From Comamonadaceae bacterium (lineage in GTDB: Bacteria; Pseudomonadota; Gammaproteobacteria; Burkholderiales; Burkholderiaceae_C): DNA of 59,467 nt. Shown here in pieces: positions 27,174 through 37,915 of the stretch; within the stretch, counting starts at the first letter, position 1; each line of letters begins with the position of its first letter. Position numbers and translations under genes: made by a program. Under the pieces are notes generated by a model that was not told the DNA's origin, made no database searches, and was given only the letters and a program-made list of their open reading frames with translations. Where the stretch lies: NCBI GenBank assembly GCA_947476465.1, contig CANJQN010000012.1, forward strand, positions 1 through 59,467, given 5' to 3'.

Positions 27174-28964
27174 ATGACATATGGCGCACCCCTGAAAGAC
27201 ATGCTGTTCAACATCCGCCACTTGGCGCGGATCGATGAAATCGCCAAGATGCCCGCATTCGCGGAGGCTGGCTTCGACACCGCACAGGCGGTGCTCGAAG
27301 AATGCGCCCGCTTCACCGACCAGGTGGTGGCGCCGCTGAACGTGGTGGGGGACCGCAATCCTTCGACCTGGAATAACGGTGTGGTCACCACCACGCCCGG
27401 CTTCAAGGACGCGTACAAGCAGTACGCGCAGGGCGGCTGGCAGGGGCTGCATCACCCGACTGAGGCCGGCGGCCAGGGTCTGCCCAAGACCATCGGGGCG
27501 GCCTGCGGCGAGATGCTCCAGTGCGCCAACCTCAGCTTCGCGCTGTGCCCGATGCTCACCGACGGCGCCATCGAGGCGCTGCTCACGGCCGGCTCCGACG
27601 CGTTGAGGGCCACCTACCTTGGCAAGCTGGTCACCGGCGAATGGACCGGCACCATGAACCTGACCGAGCCGCAGGCTGGCAGCGACCTGTCCCTGGTGCG
27701 CACCCGCGCCGAGCCGCAACCCGACGGCAACTTCCGCCTGTTCGGCACCAAGATCTACATCACCTACGGCGAGCACGACATGGCGGACAACATCGTCCAC
27801 CTCGTGCTGGCCCGCGTGGCCGGTGCACCCGAAGGCATCAAGGGCATCAGCCTGTTCGTCGTGCCCAAGTTCCTGGTCAATGCCGACGGCTCGGTGGGCG
27901 CTCGCAACGACGTGCACTGCGTGAGCATCGAGCACAAGATGGGCATCAAGGCCTCGCCCACCGCCGTGCTGCAGTTCGGCGACCATGGTGGGGCAGTGGG
28001 CTACCTCGTGGGCGAGGAAAACCGCGGCCTGGAGTACATGTTCATCATGATGAACGCGGCCCGCTACGCGGTGGGCGTGCAGGGCATTGCGGTGGCCGAG
28101 CGCGCCTACCAGCAGGCCGCCGGCTATGCCCGCGACCGGGTGCAGTCGCGGCCGGTGGACGGCAGCATCAACAAGGCAGCGCCCATCATCCATCACCCCG
28201 ATGTCAAGCGCATGCTCATGACCATGCGCGCCTACACCCAGGGCTGCCGGGCCATGGCCACGGTGGCGGCGGCGGCCAACGACACCGCGCACAACCACCC
28301 GGACGGCGAGGTGCGCAAGCAGAACGCGGCCTTTTATGACTTCCTGGTGCCGCTGGTCAAGGGCTACAGCACCGAGATGAGCCAGGAGGTCGCCTCACTG
28401 GGCGTTCAGGTGCACGGTGGCATGGGCTTCATCGAAGAGACCGGTGCCGCGCAGCACTATCGCGATGCCAAGATCCTCTCCATCTACGAAGGCACCACCG
28501 CCATCCAGGCCAACGACCTGGTGGGCCGCAAGACCGCGCGCGACGGCGGCCAGACGGCCAAGGCCATCGCCGAGCAGATCGAGCAGACCGAAAAAGAACT
28601 TGCCACGCGCGGCAGCGCCGCAGCCAAGGCCATGTGCAAGCGCCTGTCGGCCGCGCGCAAGGCCTTCCTGGACGTGGTGGACTTCATGGTCAGCCAGGCC
28701 AAGGCCTCGCCCAATGCGGTGTATGCGGGATCGGTCCCCTACCTGATGCTGGCGGGCAACCTCGTTGCGGGATGGCAGATGGCCCGTGCGCTGCTGGCGG
28801 CCGAGACGCTGGCGCTGCAGGGCGAGGATGTGGCCTTCATGGCCGCCAAGGTGGCCACCGCGCACTTTTACGCCGACCACATCCTGGCCAAGGCTCCCGG
28901 CATCCGCGACAGCATTGTCGAAGGTGCCGACAGCGTGACCGCGTTGGCGATCGAAGCGTTCTGA
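27174..28964 (+). CDS. Acyl-CoA dehydrogenase, long DmdC-like type
   Basis: A 596-residue flavoprotein of the long acyl-CoA dehydrogenase group that includes DmdC (3-methylmercaptopropionyl-CoA dehydrogenase) and many fatty acyl-CoA enzymes. It has an N-terminal helical part, a central FAD domain (TMNLTEPQAGSDLSLVRT), the probable catalytic Glu439 in ILSIYEGTTAIQ, and an extra C-terminal domain of about 120 residues. GGMGFIEETGAAQHYRDAKI is well conserved. A GGAG site precedes the ATG at 27174. It lies directly after etfBA, its electron acceptor. The exact chain is not predictable. Confidence 0.92.
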   Translation: MTYGAPLKDMLFNIRHLARIDEIAKMPAFAEAGFDTAQAVLEECARFTDQVVAPLNVVGDRNPSTWNNGVVTTTPGFKDAYKQYAQGGWQGLHHPTEAGGQGLPKTIGAACGEMLQCANLSFALCPMLTDGAIEALLTAGSDALRATYLGKLVTGEWTGTMNLTEPQAGSDLSLVRTRAEPQPDGNFRLFGTKIYITYGEHDMADNIVHLVLARVAGAPEGIKGISLFVVPKFLVNADGSVGARNDVHCVSIEHKMGIKASPTAVLQFGDHGGAVGYLVGEENRGLEYMFIMMNAARYAVGVQGIAVAERAYQQAAGYARDRVQSRPVDGSINKAAPIIHHPDVKRMLMTMRAYTQGCRAMATVAAAANDTAHNHPDGEVRKQNAAFYDFLVPLVKGYSTEMSQEVASLGVQVHGGMGFIEETGAAQHYRDAKILSIYEGTTAIQANDLVGRKTARDGGQTAKAIAEQIEQTEKELATRGSAAAKAMCKRLSAARKAFLDVVDFMVSQAKASPNAVYAGSVPYLMLAGNLVAGWQMARALLAAETLALQGEDVAFMAAKVATAHFYADHILAKAPGIRDSIVEGADSVTALAIEAF

Positions 28965-29020
28965 ACCCGATGCCAAACCTCACTTCGCCCGACCCACCGC
29001 AGACCGCTACCGGAGCCCGC

Positions 29021-29977
29021 ATGTCCCGACTGCCTCGCGTCTTGCAGAACTTGCGTCTGCCCGTGATCGCCTCCCCCATGTTCATCGTGAGCACGCCGCG
29101 GCTCGTGATCGAGCAGTGCAAGGCCGGTGTGGTGGGCTCGATGCCGGCACTCAACGCCCGGCCGGCCTCACAACTGGACGAGTGGCTGCACGAGATCACC
29201 GAGGCACTCGCGGCCCATGACAAGGCGCATCCGGATCGCCCGGCCGCTCCGTACGCCATCAACCAGATCGTCCACAGGAGCAACGACCGGCTCGACCAGG
29301 ACATGGCCGTGGTGGCCAAGTACAAGGTGCCGCTGGTCATCACCTCGCTGGGCGCGCGCCCCGACGTCAATGAGGCGGTGCACAGCTGGGGCGGCTTTGT
29401 GCTGCATGACGTGATCGACAACAGCTTCGCCCACAAGGCCGTCGACAAAGGTGCCGATGGCCTGATCGCGGTGGCGGCGGGGGCCGGCGGCCATGCTGGC
29501 GTCAAGAGCCCCTTCGCGCTGGTGCAGGAGATCCGCGAGTGGTTCGACGGCCCGATCGCGCTGTCAGGCGCGATCGCCACGGGCGGCGCGGTGCTGGCGG
29601 CGCAGGCCATGGGCGCTGACCTGGGCTACGTCGGCACGGCCTTCATCGCCACCCATGAGGGTCAGGCCACGCAGGCCTACAAGCAGGCCATCGTCGATGG
29701 CACCAGCGACGACATCGTCTACACCAGCCTGTTTACCGGCGTGCATGGCAACTACCTCAAGCCTTCCATCCGCGCCGCTGGCCTCGATCCGGACAAGCTG
29801 CCTGGGAGCGACCCCAGCAAGATGAGCTTCGGCGGCGGCGACGCCAAGAAGGCGTGGCGCGACATCTGGGGGTCGGGGCAGGGCATAGGCGCTGTCAAGG
29901 AAATCACTTCCGCCGCTGCGCTGGTGGATCGCCTGGAGCGCGAATATCGGGCCGCCAAGGCGCGGATTTGCGGCTGA
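29021..29977 (+). CDS. Nitronate monooxygenase family flavoprotein
   Basis: A 318-residue FMN-binding TIM barrel of the nitronate monooxygenase/2-nitropropane dioxygenase family. The N-terminal LRLPVIASPMFIVS and GVVGSMPALNARP, the AAGAGGHAGVKSPFALV segment with the probable catalytic His, and the FMN-phosphate motif ALSGAIATGGAVLAAQAMGA are visible. The ATG at 29021, preceded by GGAG, is preferred over one at 28970, since family proteins usually begin just before PRVLQNLRLPVIASP. Family members act on nitronates or, in related groups, on enoyl thioesters. It follows the dehydrogenase gene closely. Confidence 0.88.
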   Translation: MSRLPRVLQNLRLPVIASPMFIVSTPRLVIEQCKAGVVGSMPALNARPASQLDEWLHEITEALAAHDKAHPDRPAAPYAINQIVHRSNDRLDQDMAVVAKYKVPLVITSLGARPDVNEAVHSWGGFVLHDVIDNSFAHKAVDKGADGLIAVAAGAGGHAGVKSPFALVQEIREWFDGPIALSGAIATGGAVLAAQAMGADLGYVGTAFIATHEGQATQAYKQAIVDGTSDDIVYTSLFTGVHGNYLKPSIRAAGLDPDKLPGSDPSKMSFGGGDAKKAWRDIWGSGQGIGAVKEITSAAALVDRLEREYRAAKARICG

Positions 29978-30057
29978 AGTTGGGCGACTGACCCTGCTGC
30001 GTCGGCGAAAAAAAGGCCGCATCGCGGACCGGGGATCGCCTGGCGCATACTGTACGC

Positions 30058-31176
30058 ATGAACAGTTCCTATGCCAGCCCTGCAGCCCACGCCGAGGGTT
30101 CGGGACACGTACCGCTCTCGGCCATCAAGGGCCGGGGCGCCGCCAGCCGTCTGGCCCATCGTTTCGAGACCCGATCGCGTGAAGGCTTCGACGACGGCTG
30201 GGACACCCTGGCCGAGCACCTCGATCAGCCGCCTCCCGCCACTGAGGTGATTTGGGAAGACGCGCGCAGCGTCATCACCCAAAACGATTCCCCCGACCTG
30301 TACTTGGACCGCGCCCTCAACCCCTACCGCGGGTGCGAGCACGGCTGCATCTACTGCTATGCGCGGCCCACGCACAGCTACCTCAATCTCTCGCCGGGGC
30401 TCGATTTCGAGACCCGCATCGTCGCCAAGCGCAACATAGCGGCCGTGCTGCGCCGCGAGCTGGCCAGCCGCCGCTACGAGCCGCGCATGCTGGCCGTCGG
30501 CAGCGCCACCGACTGCTACCAACCGGTCGAGCGCGAGCTGCGCCTGACGCGCTCGGTGATCGAGCTGCTTCACGAGACCTCGCACCCGATGTCGCTGGTC
30601 ACCAAATCGAGCGGGGTCGAGCGCGACATCGACCTGCTGGCCCCCATGGCCGCGCGCGGCCTGGCGGCGGTGTTCGTGACCATCACCACGCTGGACGCGC
30701 AGCTCACACGCCGGCTCGAGCCACGCGCCGCGGCGCCGCATCGGCGCCTTCGCACCATCCGCACACTGGCCGAGCAGGGCATCCCCGTCGGCGTGAGCCT
30801 GGCGCCGCAAATTCCCTTCCTCACCGAAGACATGGAGCAGGTGCTGGAAGCCGCCTGGGACGCGGGTGCGCGCAGCGCCTTCTACCATGTGCTGCGCCTG
30901 CCCTGGGAGGTCGGCCCGCTGTTTCGCCAATGGCTGCAAGTGCACTATCCGCAGCGCGCCGAGCGGGTCATGGCCCGCGTCCAGGAGATGCGCGGCGGCA
31001 AGGACTACGACAGCGATTTCGCCACGCGCATGAAGGGCCAGGGGCCCTGGGCCGAACTGATCGGTCAGCGCTTCCGGCGTGCCGCCCAGCGCCTGGGCTT
31101 CAACCAGGTGCGCCAGACCTTCGATACCAGCCAGTTCCAGCGCCCGGCGCTGGACGGTCAGGGCGCGCTGTTCTGA
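30058..31176 (+). CDS. PA0069-family radical SAM protein
   Basis: A 372-residue radical SAM protein. The cluster-binding motif is CEHGCIYC at residues 93-100 (Cys93, Cys97, Cys100), a CX3CX2C pattern, preceded by the LDRALNPYRG segment characteristic of the PA0069 / Rv2578c family. SAM-binding strands include VGSATDCYQPVERELRLTR and SLAPQIPFLTEDME. No function is established for the family; spore-photolyase-like folds are related. The ATG at 30058 follows an 80-bp gap after the monooxygenase gene and is preceded by CATACT, a possible -10 element. Confidence 0.9.
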   Translation: MNSSYASPAAHAEGSGHVPLSAIKGRGAASRLAHRFETRSREGFDDGWDTLAEHLDQPPPATEVIWEDARSVITQNDSPDLYLDRALNPYRGCEHGCIYCYARPTHSYLNLSPGLDFETRIVAKRNIAAVLRRELASRRYEPRMLAVGSATDCYQPVERELRLTRSVIELLHETSHPMSLVTKSSGVERDIDLLAPMAARGLAAVFVTITTLDAQLTRRLEPRAAAPHRRLRTIRTLAEQGIPVGVSLAPQIPFLTEDMEQVLEAAWDAGARSAFYHVLRLPWEVGPLFRQWLQVHYPQRAERVMARVQEMRGGKDYDSDFATRMKGQGPWAELIGQRFRRAAQRLGFNQVRQTFDTSQFQRPALDGQGALF

Positions 31177-31192
31177 CCGATGTCGTGGCCGG

Positions 31193-31756
31193 TCAAACCA
31201 CGCCCGACAGCAGTGCCGCCGCAGCCGCACCCGCCAAGGCCAGACTGGTGGAACAGCCGGCGAGGTTGGCGCCCAATTGGTCCGGCCCGGTCAGGCGGCG
31301 CAAGCGGCTGCTCCAGACCCAGAGCACCGGTGCCAGCCCCAGCACGGCCAGCATCACCGGCACGCGCCAGCCGAACAGGCTGGGCCAGCCGGGGAAGACC
31401 CACCGCGCATGGCGCAGCAGGGCGTGGTCGATCGGGAGGTCATGGACCCAGATGCTGGTGGCCGCCGCCGCCGCCAGCAGCAGCAGCACCGAGGCGCTGG
31501 CGCGCACGGTGCGGCGCCAACCCAACACACTGAGCAGGGCGCCCGCACAACCGGCGATCAGGGCGCCCAGCACCAGCGCCTGCAGCATGCTGGCCCGGTC
31601 GGCATCGAGCACCGCCCGCCACAGTGCGACATTGCAGACCAGGCCGATCCAAGCGCTCACCACCACGATCAGCCAGCCGGGGTGACGCGCCACGCGCATT
31701 TCGCCCGGCTGCAGGACCGAAGAAAAATTGGTGGCGCGGAACAACCTGAGTGACAT
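31193..31756 (-). pseudogene. Truncated EptA-like phosphoethanolamine transferase (membrane domain only)
   Basis: The 187-residue product has about five hydrophobic segments and resembles only the N-terminal membrane domain (DUF1705) of EptA-type lipid A phosphoethanolamine transferases. The opening RHPGWLIVVVSAWIGLVCNV with ALWRAV is the family-like part. The family is normally about 540 residues, with a periplasmic sulfatase-type catalytic domain after the membrane part. That domain is absent: the frame stops at 31193 and the radical SAM gene ends 17 bp further on. Homology is inferred from pattern, not alignment. It might alternatively be a short membrane protein in its own right. Confidence 0.5.
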
Positions 31757-31864
31757 GTGAACAAGGGGTAAGTCAGGCCATTGTTGAGCTAATCGGACAT
31801 CCGGGCAAGGTCCAAGCACCGGCACAATTGCCGTTGCCACCCGGCTGCGCTGATACGGCCGACG

Positions 31865-32755
31865 ATGGCGACGCTCGTGGCAGACTCGGGCCACCGCAGT
31901 GAGGCGGTGGCCATGGAGGTGCGAGACGTGATCAGAGAACGGATGCACCGGGTGATCTTCGAATCGGACACGCCGGCGGGCCGCTTGTTCGACATCGTGT
32001 TGATGGTGCTCATCGTCGCCTCGGTCGGGGTGGTCGTCCTCGACCGCGTGAATCTGCATGCGCAGCGCTACCCGGTGGTGCTGACCCGCCTGGAGTGGGT
32101 CTTCACCGGGCTGTTCACCCTCGAGTATCTGGCGCGCCTTTACCGCGCCCGAAACCGCCGCCACTACGCATTCAGCTTGTTCGGCGTGATCGACTTGATT
32201 GCCATCTTGCCGACCTATCTGGCGTTGCTGGTTCCGCAGTTGCACGCGCTGCTGTACATCCGGATGCTGCGGCTGCTGCGCATCTTCCGGGTACTCAAGC
32301 TGACCGAGTATGTGACCGAGTAGCTTTACCTGGGGCGCGCCCTGGCCTCGAGCCGGCGCAAGATACTTGTCTTCCTGTTCACGGTGTGCATCGCGGTGCT
32401 GATCATGGGCACGCTGATGTATGTGGTCGAAGGGCCGGCCAATGGCTTTACCAGCATTCCGGTGGCGGTGTACTGGGCCATCACGACCATGACCACGGTG
32501 GGCTTTGGCGACATCACGCCCAAGACTGACCTGGGGCGCACGATTGCGTCCCTAATGATGCTGGTGGGTTGGGGCGTGCTGGCTGTGCCTACTGGCATTG
32601 TCACGGCCGAGATGGTGCAGGGAGGGCAGGGCGGCCGCAGCGGGCGAGGTCTGCGCTGCCCCAGTTGCCGAGGCGCCGGCCTGACCCGTGCGGACAACTT
32701 CTGCCGCCACTGCGGCGTGACGCTGCAGTCGCGGACAGGGGAGACGCCCCTCTAG
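31865..32755 (+). pseudogene. Kv-type potassium channel interrupted by an amber codon
   Basis: One continuous frame encodes a complete six-segment voltage-gated-type K+ channel of about 296 codons, broken by a single TAG at 32321-32323. Upstream are S1-S4, including the Arg-rich voltage sensor RMLRLLRIFRVLKL. Downstream in the same frame are S5, the pore with selectivity filter TTMTTVGFGDITP, S6 and a C-terminal zinc-ribbon-like tail with CPSC and CRHCG. The stop falls at the S4-S5 linker (LTEYVTE, stop, LYLGRALASSRRK). A CAG-to-TAG change would explain it. As it stands only a 152-residue voltage-sensor fragment is made. A second start at 31913 is possible. Confidence 0.85.
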
Positions 32756-32810
32756 GCGCGGGGCCACTGCGGAACCGGCTTTGCCGGGCCGCTAGTGGCG
32801 CCCCCTTGAG
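32756..32810 (-). repeat. Dispersed intergenic repeat, copy 2
   Basis: The inverted second copy of the element at 26997-27048, just beyond the potassium-channel frame and downstream of dnaJ. The shared core AGCGGCCCGGCAAAGCCGG reads on the minus strand. It is followed by purine-rich GGGGGAGGGGG and small GC-rich hairpins up to about 32852. No clear terminator U-run for dnaJ is seen. Confidence 0.75.
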
Positions 32811-32856
32811 GGGGAGGGGGCTACACGAAGTGAGCCCCTTCGGGGGTGGGCTTTGT

Positions 32857-34008
32857 TCATGCGGAGAAAAAGCCCTTGAGCTTGTCAGTCCAGCTGCCTT
32901 CGCTGGGCGTGTGCTTGGCCCCGCCATTTTTCAGCGATTCGTCCAGCTCACGCAGCAGCTTTCGCTGGTGCTCGGACAGCTTGACCGGCACTTCCACGCT
33001 GATGTGGCAGTACACGTCGCCGGGGTAGCTCGAGCGCACGCCCTTGATGCCCTTGCCGCGCAGGCGGAACTGCTTGCCGTGCTGCGTGCCCTCGGGGATG
33101 TCGATGGCGGCCTTGCCGGCCAGCGTCGGGACGTCGATCTCTCCGCCCAGCGCCAAGCGGGTGATGCTGACCGGCACGACGCAGTGCAGGTCGTCGCCGT
33201 CACGCTCGAAGATGTCGTGCTTCTTGAGGCGGATCTCGATGTACAGGTCGCCGGGTGGGCCGCCGTTGACGCCCGGCTCGCCGTTGCCGGCGCTGCGGAT
33301 GCGCATGCCGTCGTCGATGCCTGCGGGGATCTTCACCTCGAGCGTCTTGTGCTTTTTCACCTTGCCTTGGCCGTGACAGGCGGTGCAGGGCTCGGGGATG
33401 ATGCGGCCCGAGCCGCGGCACTGCGGGCAGGTCTGCTGGACGCTGAAAAAGCCCTGGCGCATCTGCACCACGCCCTGTCCGTTGCAGCCCGTACAGGTCT
33501 TGGCCTGGGTGCCGGGCTTGGCGCGCGAGCCGTGGCAGGTGTCGCAGGCTTCCCAGGTGGGAATGCGGATCTGCGCGTCCTTGCCGGCGGCGGCTTCTTC
33601 GAGCGTGACCTCCATGGCGTAGGACAGGTCGTTGCCGCGGTAGACCTGGCGGCCGCCGCCGCCCGCGCCAGGGCGTCCGCGGCCCTGGCCGAAGATGTCG
33701 CCGAAGATGTCGCCAAACGCCTCGGCGAAGCCGCCGAAGCCTTCGGCCCCCCCGGGGCCGCCGCGCATGTTGGGATCGACGCCCGCGTGGCCGTGCTGGT
33801 CGTACGCGCGGCGCTTGTCGGCGTCGGAAAGCATCTCGTAGGCCTCCTTGGCCTCTTTGAACCTTGCCTCCGCATCCTTGCTGCCATCCCCCTGATTGCG
33901 GTCAGGGTGGTGCTTCATCGCCAACTTGCGATAGGCCTTCTTGATCTCGTCGTCCGAGGCGTTCTTGGGAACCCCCAGGACTTCGTAGTAGTCGCGTTTT
34001 GTCGCCAT
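32857..34008 (-). CDS. dnaJ: Chaperone DnaJ
   Basis: Hsp40 co-chaperone, 383 residues. It stimulates DnaK ATPase activity and delivers unfolded clients. The J domain (residues 5-70) has the essential HPD in [10 protein letters not shown] Gly/Phe-rich linker with repeated FGDIFG follows. The zinc-finger region has four Cys motifs: CDTCHGSRA, in which the last positions are degenerate, then [16 protein letters not shown] and CTACHGQG. The C-terminal substrate-binding domains complete the protein. It lies after dnaK but behind an apparent terminator. Confidence 0.97.
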   Translation of the reverse strand: MATKRDYYEVLGVPKNASDDEIKKAYRKLAMKHHPDRNQGDGSKDAEARFKEAKEAYEMLSDADKRRAYDQHGHAGVDPNMRGGPGGAEGFGGFAEAFGDIFGDIFGQGRGRPGAGGGGRQVYRGNDLSYAMEVTLEEAAAGKDAQIRIPTWEACDTCHGSRAKPGTQAKTCTGCNGQGVVQMRQGFFSVQQTCPQCRGSGRIIPEPCTACHGQGKVKKHKTLEVKIPAGIDDGMRIRSAGNGEPGVNGGPPGDLYIEIRLKKHDIFERDGDDLHCVVPVSITRLALGGEIDVPTLAGKAAIDIPEGTQHGKQFRLRGKGIKGVRSSYPGDVYCHISVEVPVKLSEHQRKLLRELDESLKNGGAKHTPSEGSWTDKLKGFFSA

Positions 34009-34031
34009 GTTTTTTCGTCAACCTGTACAGC

Positions 34032-34079
34032 AAAAAAGCCGCGTTGCCCTTCCCGCAGGGGGACAGGGGCGAACGCGGC
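34032..34079 (-). terminator. Rho-independent terminator between dnaK and dnaJ
   Basis: On the minus strand a long stem forms between GCCGCGTT (34079-34072, then GCCC with one bulged C) and GGGC plus AACGCGGC (34049-34038), followed by TTTTTT at 34037-34032. This is a textbook intrinsic terminator 28 bp after the dnaK stop. Because dnaJ follows on the same strand, it may act as an attenuator that makes DnaJ less abundant than DnaK, or dnaJ may have its own promoter. Confidence 0.8.
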
Positions 34080-34106
34080 GAGCCGGGACGCGGTCAGGAG
34101 CCGCGA

Positions 34107-36059
<1,953 letters not shown>

Positions 36060-36080
36060 GAGTATTCTCCTGATGCGGTG

Positions 36081-36094
36081 GGCCCCGAAGGGCC
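36081..36094 (-). other. UUCG-type hairpin in the dnaK leader
   Basis: On the minus strand GGCCC-TTCG-GGGCC forms a five-base-pair stem closed by a UUCG tetraloop, about 20 bases upstream of the dnaK start. Such hairpins are very stable. It could help mRNA stability or processing between grpE and dnaK, or act on dnaK translation. No function can be shown from sequence alone. Confidence 0.45.
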
Positions 36095-36118
36095 GAAATT
36101 TCTAGCGTCCTGCGACTA

Positions 36119-36146
36119 ACGTGTGGCTGGTGACGGTGGTTTCAAG
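36119..36146 (-). promoter_or_regulatory. Possible second heat-shock (sigma-32) promoter before dnaK
   Basis: On the minus strand CTTGAAA (36146-36140) is followed after 13 bp by CCACACGT (36126-36119). The -35 match to the sigma-32 consensus is complete; the -10 is weak. Spacing equals that of the stronger promoter before grpE. It may give extra dnaK transcripts during heat shock. Confidence 0.35.
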
Positions 36147-36175
36147 GCGTGGGCCAGGCGTGCTTTTGATGTGGG

Positions 36176-36793
36176 TCAGACGCTTGAACGCGGCGCCGAC
36201 ACCGTGACCAGCGCCGGGCGCAGCACCCGCTCTGCAATGCAATAGCCTTTTTGCAGCACCGCCACGATGGTGTTGGCGTCCTGCTCGCTGCCCTCGGGGG
36301 CGGGCACCACGGAAATCGCCTGGTGCTGGTGCGGATCGAACTTGGCGCCTGCGGGGGGGGTGATCTCCAGCACCTTGTTGCGCTCGAGCGCAGATTTGAG
36401 CTGGCGCAGCGTGGCCTGCGCACCTTCACGGATCTGCTCGGCGGTGGCGTCGTGGATGGCCAGGCCGGCTTCGAGGCTGTCGGTCACCGGCAGCAGGCTC
36501 TCGGCGAAGCCTTCGATGGCGAACTTGCGGGCTCTGCTCATCTCTTCCTCGGCGCGCCGGCGGGTGTTCTGCATGTCGGCCTGCGCCCGCAGGAACTGCT
36601 CGGTCAGCTCGGTGTTCTTGGTCTGCAGCCCTCCGAGCTCGTCCTGCAGTTTGGCGATGTCGGCTTGCAACGCAGCCATGTCGGCCAGGGGCAAGGCTGC
36701 GTTGGCATGCTCGGCGGCCTCACGCTCTTCAGGCGAAACGCCTTTGGGCAGGCCATTAGGGTCGAAAGTCGGTTCGGTTCGGGTGTCGGACAT
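36176..36793 (-). CDS. grpE: Nucleotide exchange factor GrpE
   Basis: GrpE, 205 residues, releases ADP from DnaK. It has an acidic, disordered start, a long coiled coil at about residues 40-95 ([20 protein letters not shown]), then the beta domain containing [17 protein letters not shown] and the signature [20 protein letters not shown]. The ATG at 36793 lies about 60 bases downstream of a clear sigma-32 promoter. dnaK follows after 116 bp. Confidence 0.97.
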   Translation of the reverse strand: MSDTRTEPTFDPNGLPKGVSPEEREAAEHANAALPLADMAALQADIAKLQDELGGLQTKNTELTEQFLRAQADMQNTRRRAEEEMSRARKFAIEGFAESLLPVTDSLEAGLAIHDATAEQIREGAQATLRQLKSALERNKVLEITPPAGAKFDPHQHQAISVVPAPEGSEQDANTIVAVLQKGYCIAERVLRPALVTVSAPRSSV

Positions 36794-36851
36794 TTTGGTC
36801 GTCGGGGTACGGCGAAAGACAGGCGGCGCCTGATAGACAGGCTGCGCAGGA

Positions 36852-36879
36852 GCTTGGGGCGGGCAAGCCCCTTTTCAAG
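36852..36879 (-). promoter_or_regulatory. Heat-shock (sigma-32) promoter of grpE-dnaK
   Basis: On the minus strand the -35 element CTTGAAA (36879-36873) is followed by a 13-bp spacer and the -10 element CCCCAAGC (36859-36852). This matches the sigma-32 consensus CTTGAAA and CCCCATnT closely in sequence and spacing. The predicted transcript would begin about 50 bases before the grpE start. Confidence 0.75.
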
Positions 36880-36944
36880 ACAAGGAATTAGAAAAACTGT
36901 CGCCGAGCGTGGCCGGCCCGGCTGCGGGCCGGGCGTGGGGCCGA

Positions 36945-37295
36945 TCAGCGAACGCCGAGCAGCTCGACGTCGAACTTCAGGGTGGCGTTGGGCGGAATCG
37001 CGCCGCCGGCGCCGCGGGCGCCATAGCCGAGCTCGGGCGGGATGATCAGGGTGCGTTTGCCGCCGATCTTCATGCCGGCGACGCCTTCATCCCAGCCGCG
37101 GATCACCATGCCGGCGCCCAGGGAGAAGGCAAAGGGGTCGTTGCGGTCACGGCTGGAGTCGAACTTGGCGCCTTGCTGGCCGTTCTGGTAGAGCCAGCCG
37201 GTGTAGTGCACCTGCACTTGCTGGCCGGGGGTGGCCTGCTCGCCTTCGCCGATGGTGGTGTCCTCGTACTGAAGGCCGGAAGGGGTGGTGATCAT
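36945..37295 (-). CDS. FKBP-type peptidyl-prolyl cis-trans isomerase
   Basis: A single-domain FKBP of 116 residues that speeds proline isomerisation in protein folding. The family core is VHYTGWLYQNGQQGAKFDSS, then FSLGAGMVIRGWDEGVAGMK and the signature ELGYGARGAGGAIPPNATL with FDVELLGV at the end. No signal peptide is present, so it is cytoplasmic. It lies just upstream of the heat-shock promoter region on the same strand as grpE. Confidence 0.95.
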   Translation of the reverse strand: MITTPSGLQYEDTTIGEGEQATPGQQVQVHYTGWLYQNGQQGAKFDSSRDRNDPFAFSLGAGMVIRGWDEGVAGMKIGGKRTLIIPPELGYGARGAGGAIPPNATLKFDVELLGVR

Positions 37296-37355
37296 GCGGA
37301 TAGTCCTCGGATGGCGGCCAGGCAGGGGCCCAGGCGCGGCCGGCCAGTGTAGCTT

Positions 37356-37664
37356 CTACTTCTTTCGGGCCTGCGCCTGCGCCCAGCGGGACGCGAAGGG
37401 CTGCAGCTCAGCCAGCCGCCGGGTCAGCTCGGCCCCCAGAGTGGTGATGCAGTAGCCGTCACCGCCGTGGCCCACCAGGGCGGCCTCGCGCAGCTCCTTG
37501 ATACGGGTGTTGAGCGTGTTGGGGGTGATCCCGCCCACGCTGTCCTGCAGGAGCCGGAAGGTCTGGGGATGGCCGTCGCGCAGGGCCCAGAGCACCCGCA
37601 GGGCATAACGGGCCTCCAGCAGGGTCAGCAGCTGCGGCAGGGCGGCGGACTCCTTGGGGCTCAT
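37356..37664 (-). CDS. HxlR-type winged-helix transcriptional regulator
   Basis: A 102-residue winged-helix protein of the HxlR type. The DNA-binding part reads ARYALRVLWALRDGHPQTFR, and TPNTLNTRIKELREAALVGH is typical of the recognition helix and wing. The ATG at 37664 is preceded by AGGAG at a longish spacing; upstream in-frame extension looks non-coding. It is divergent from the methyltransferase gene, which it may regulate. Confidence 0.8.
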   Translation of the reverse strand: MSPKESAALPQLLTLLEARYALRVLWALRDGHPQTFRLLQDSVGGITPNTLNTRIKELREAALVGHGGDGYCITTLGAELTRRLAELQPFASRWAQAQARKK

Positions 37665-37724
37665 GCGTTGGGGTTCTCCTGCCGGCGGCGAGGGGGCCTG
37701 GCTGAGCCCAGTGTAAGCAGGGTT

Positions 37725-37743
37725 CGCTATACAAACAATAGCG
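37725..37743. promoter_or_regulatory. Inverted repeat between hxlR-type gene and methyltransferase gene
   Basis: CGCTAT (37725-37730) and ATAGCG (37738-37743) form a 6-bp inverted repeat with a 7-bp centre in the 251-bp divergent intergenic region. It overlaps a TATAGC that could be a -10 element for the regulator on the minus strand. It is a candidate operator for the adjacent HxlR protein; the rest of the gap shows nothing I can name. Confidence 0.35.
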
Positions 37744-37915
37744 CGGTGCCAAATACACGACGCGGTATGGCTAAAGGTGTGCTGGCACCAGGCGACTGGA
37801 TCGGCGTGAACGTGCGCACCGCACGGATGGCACGCTTTATTCGGTATATTGCAAGTGGCTCCCGCGCGACGTGGAGCACGCCCCTTCTTCTTCTTGGAAC
37901 GCAGACGATGCCCCA

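Noticed and set aside
32321..32323. The in-frame TAG in the K+ channel as a recoded pyrrolysine or programmed read-through codon
   Set aside because: No pyl genes or recoding element are visible, and the position is a charged linker where a CAG-to-TAG mutation explains it simply.
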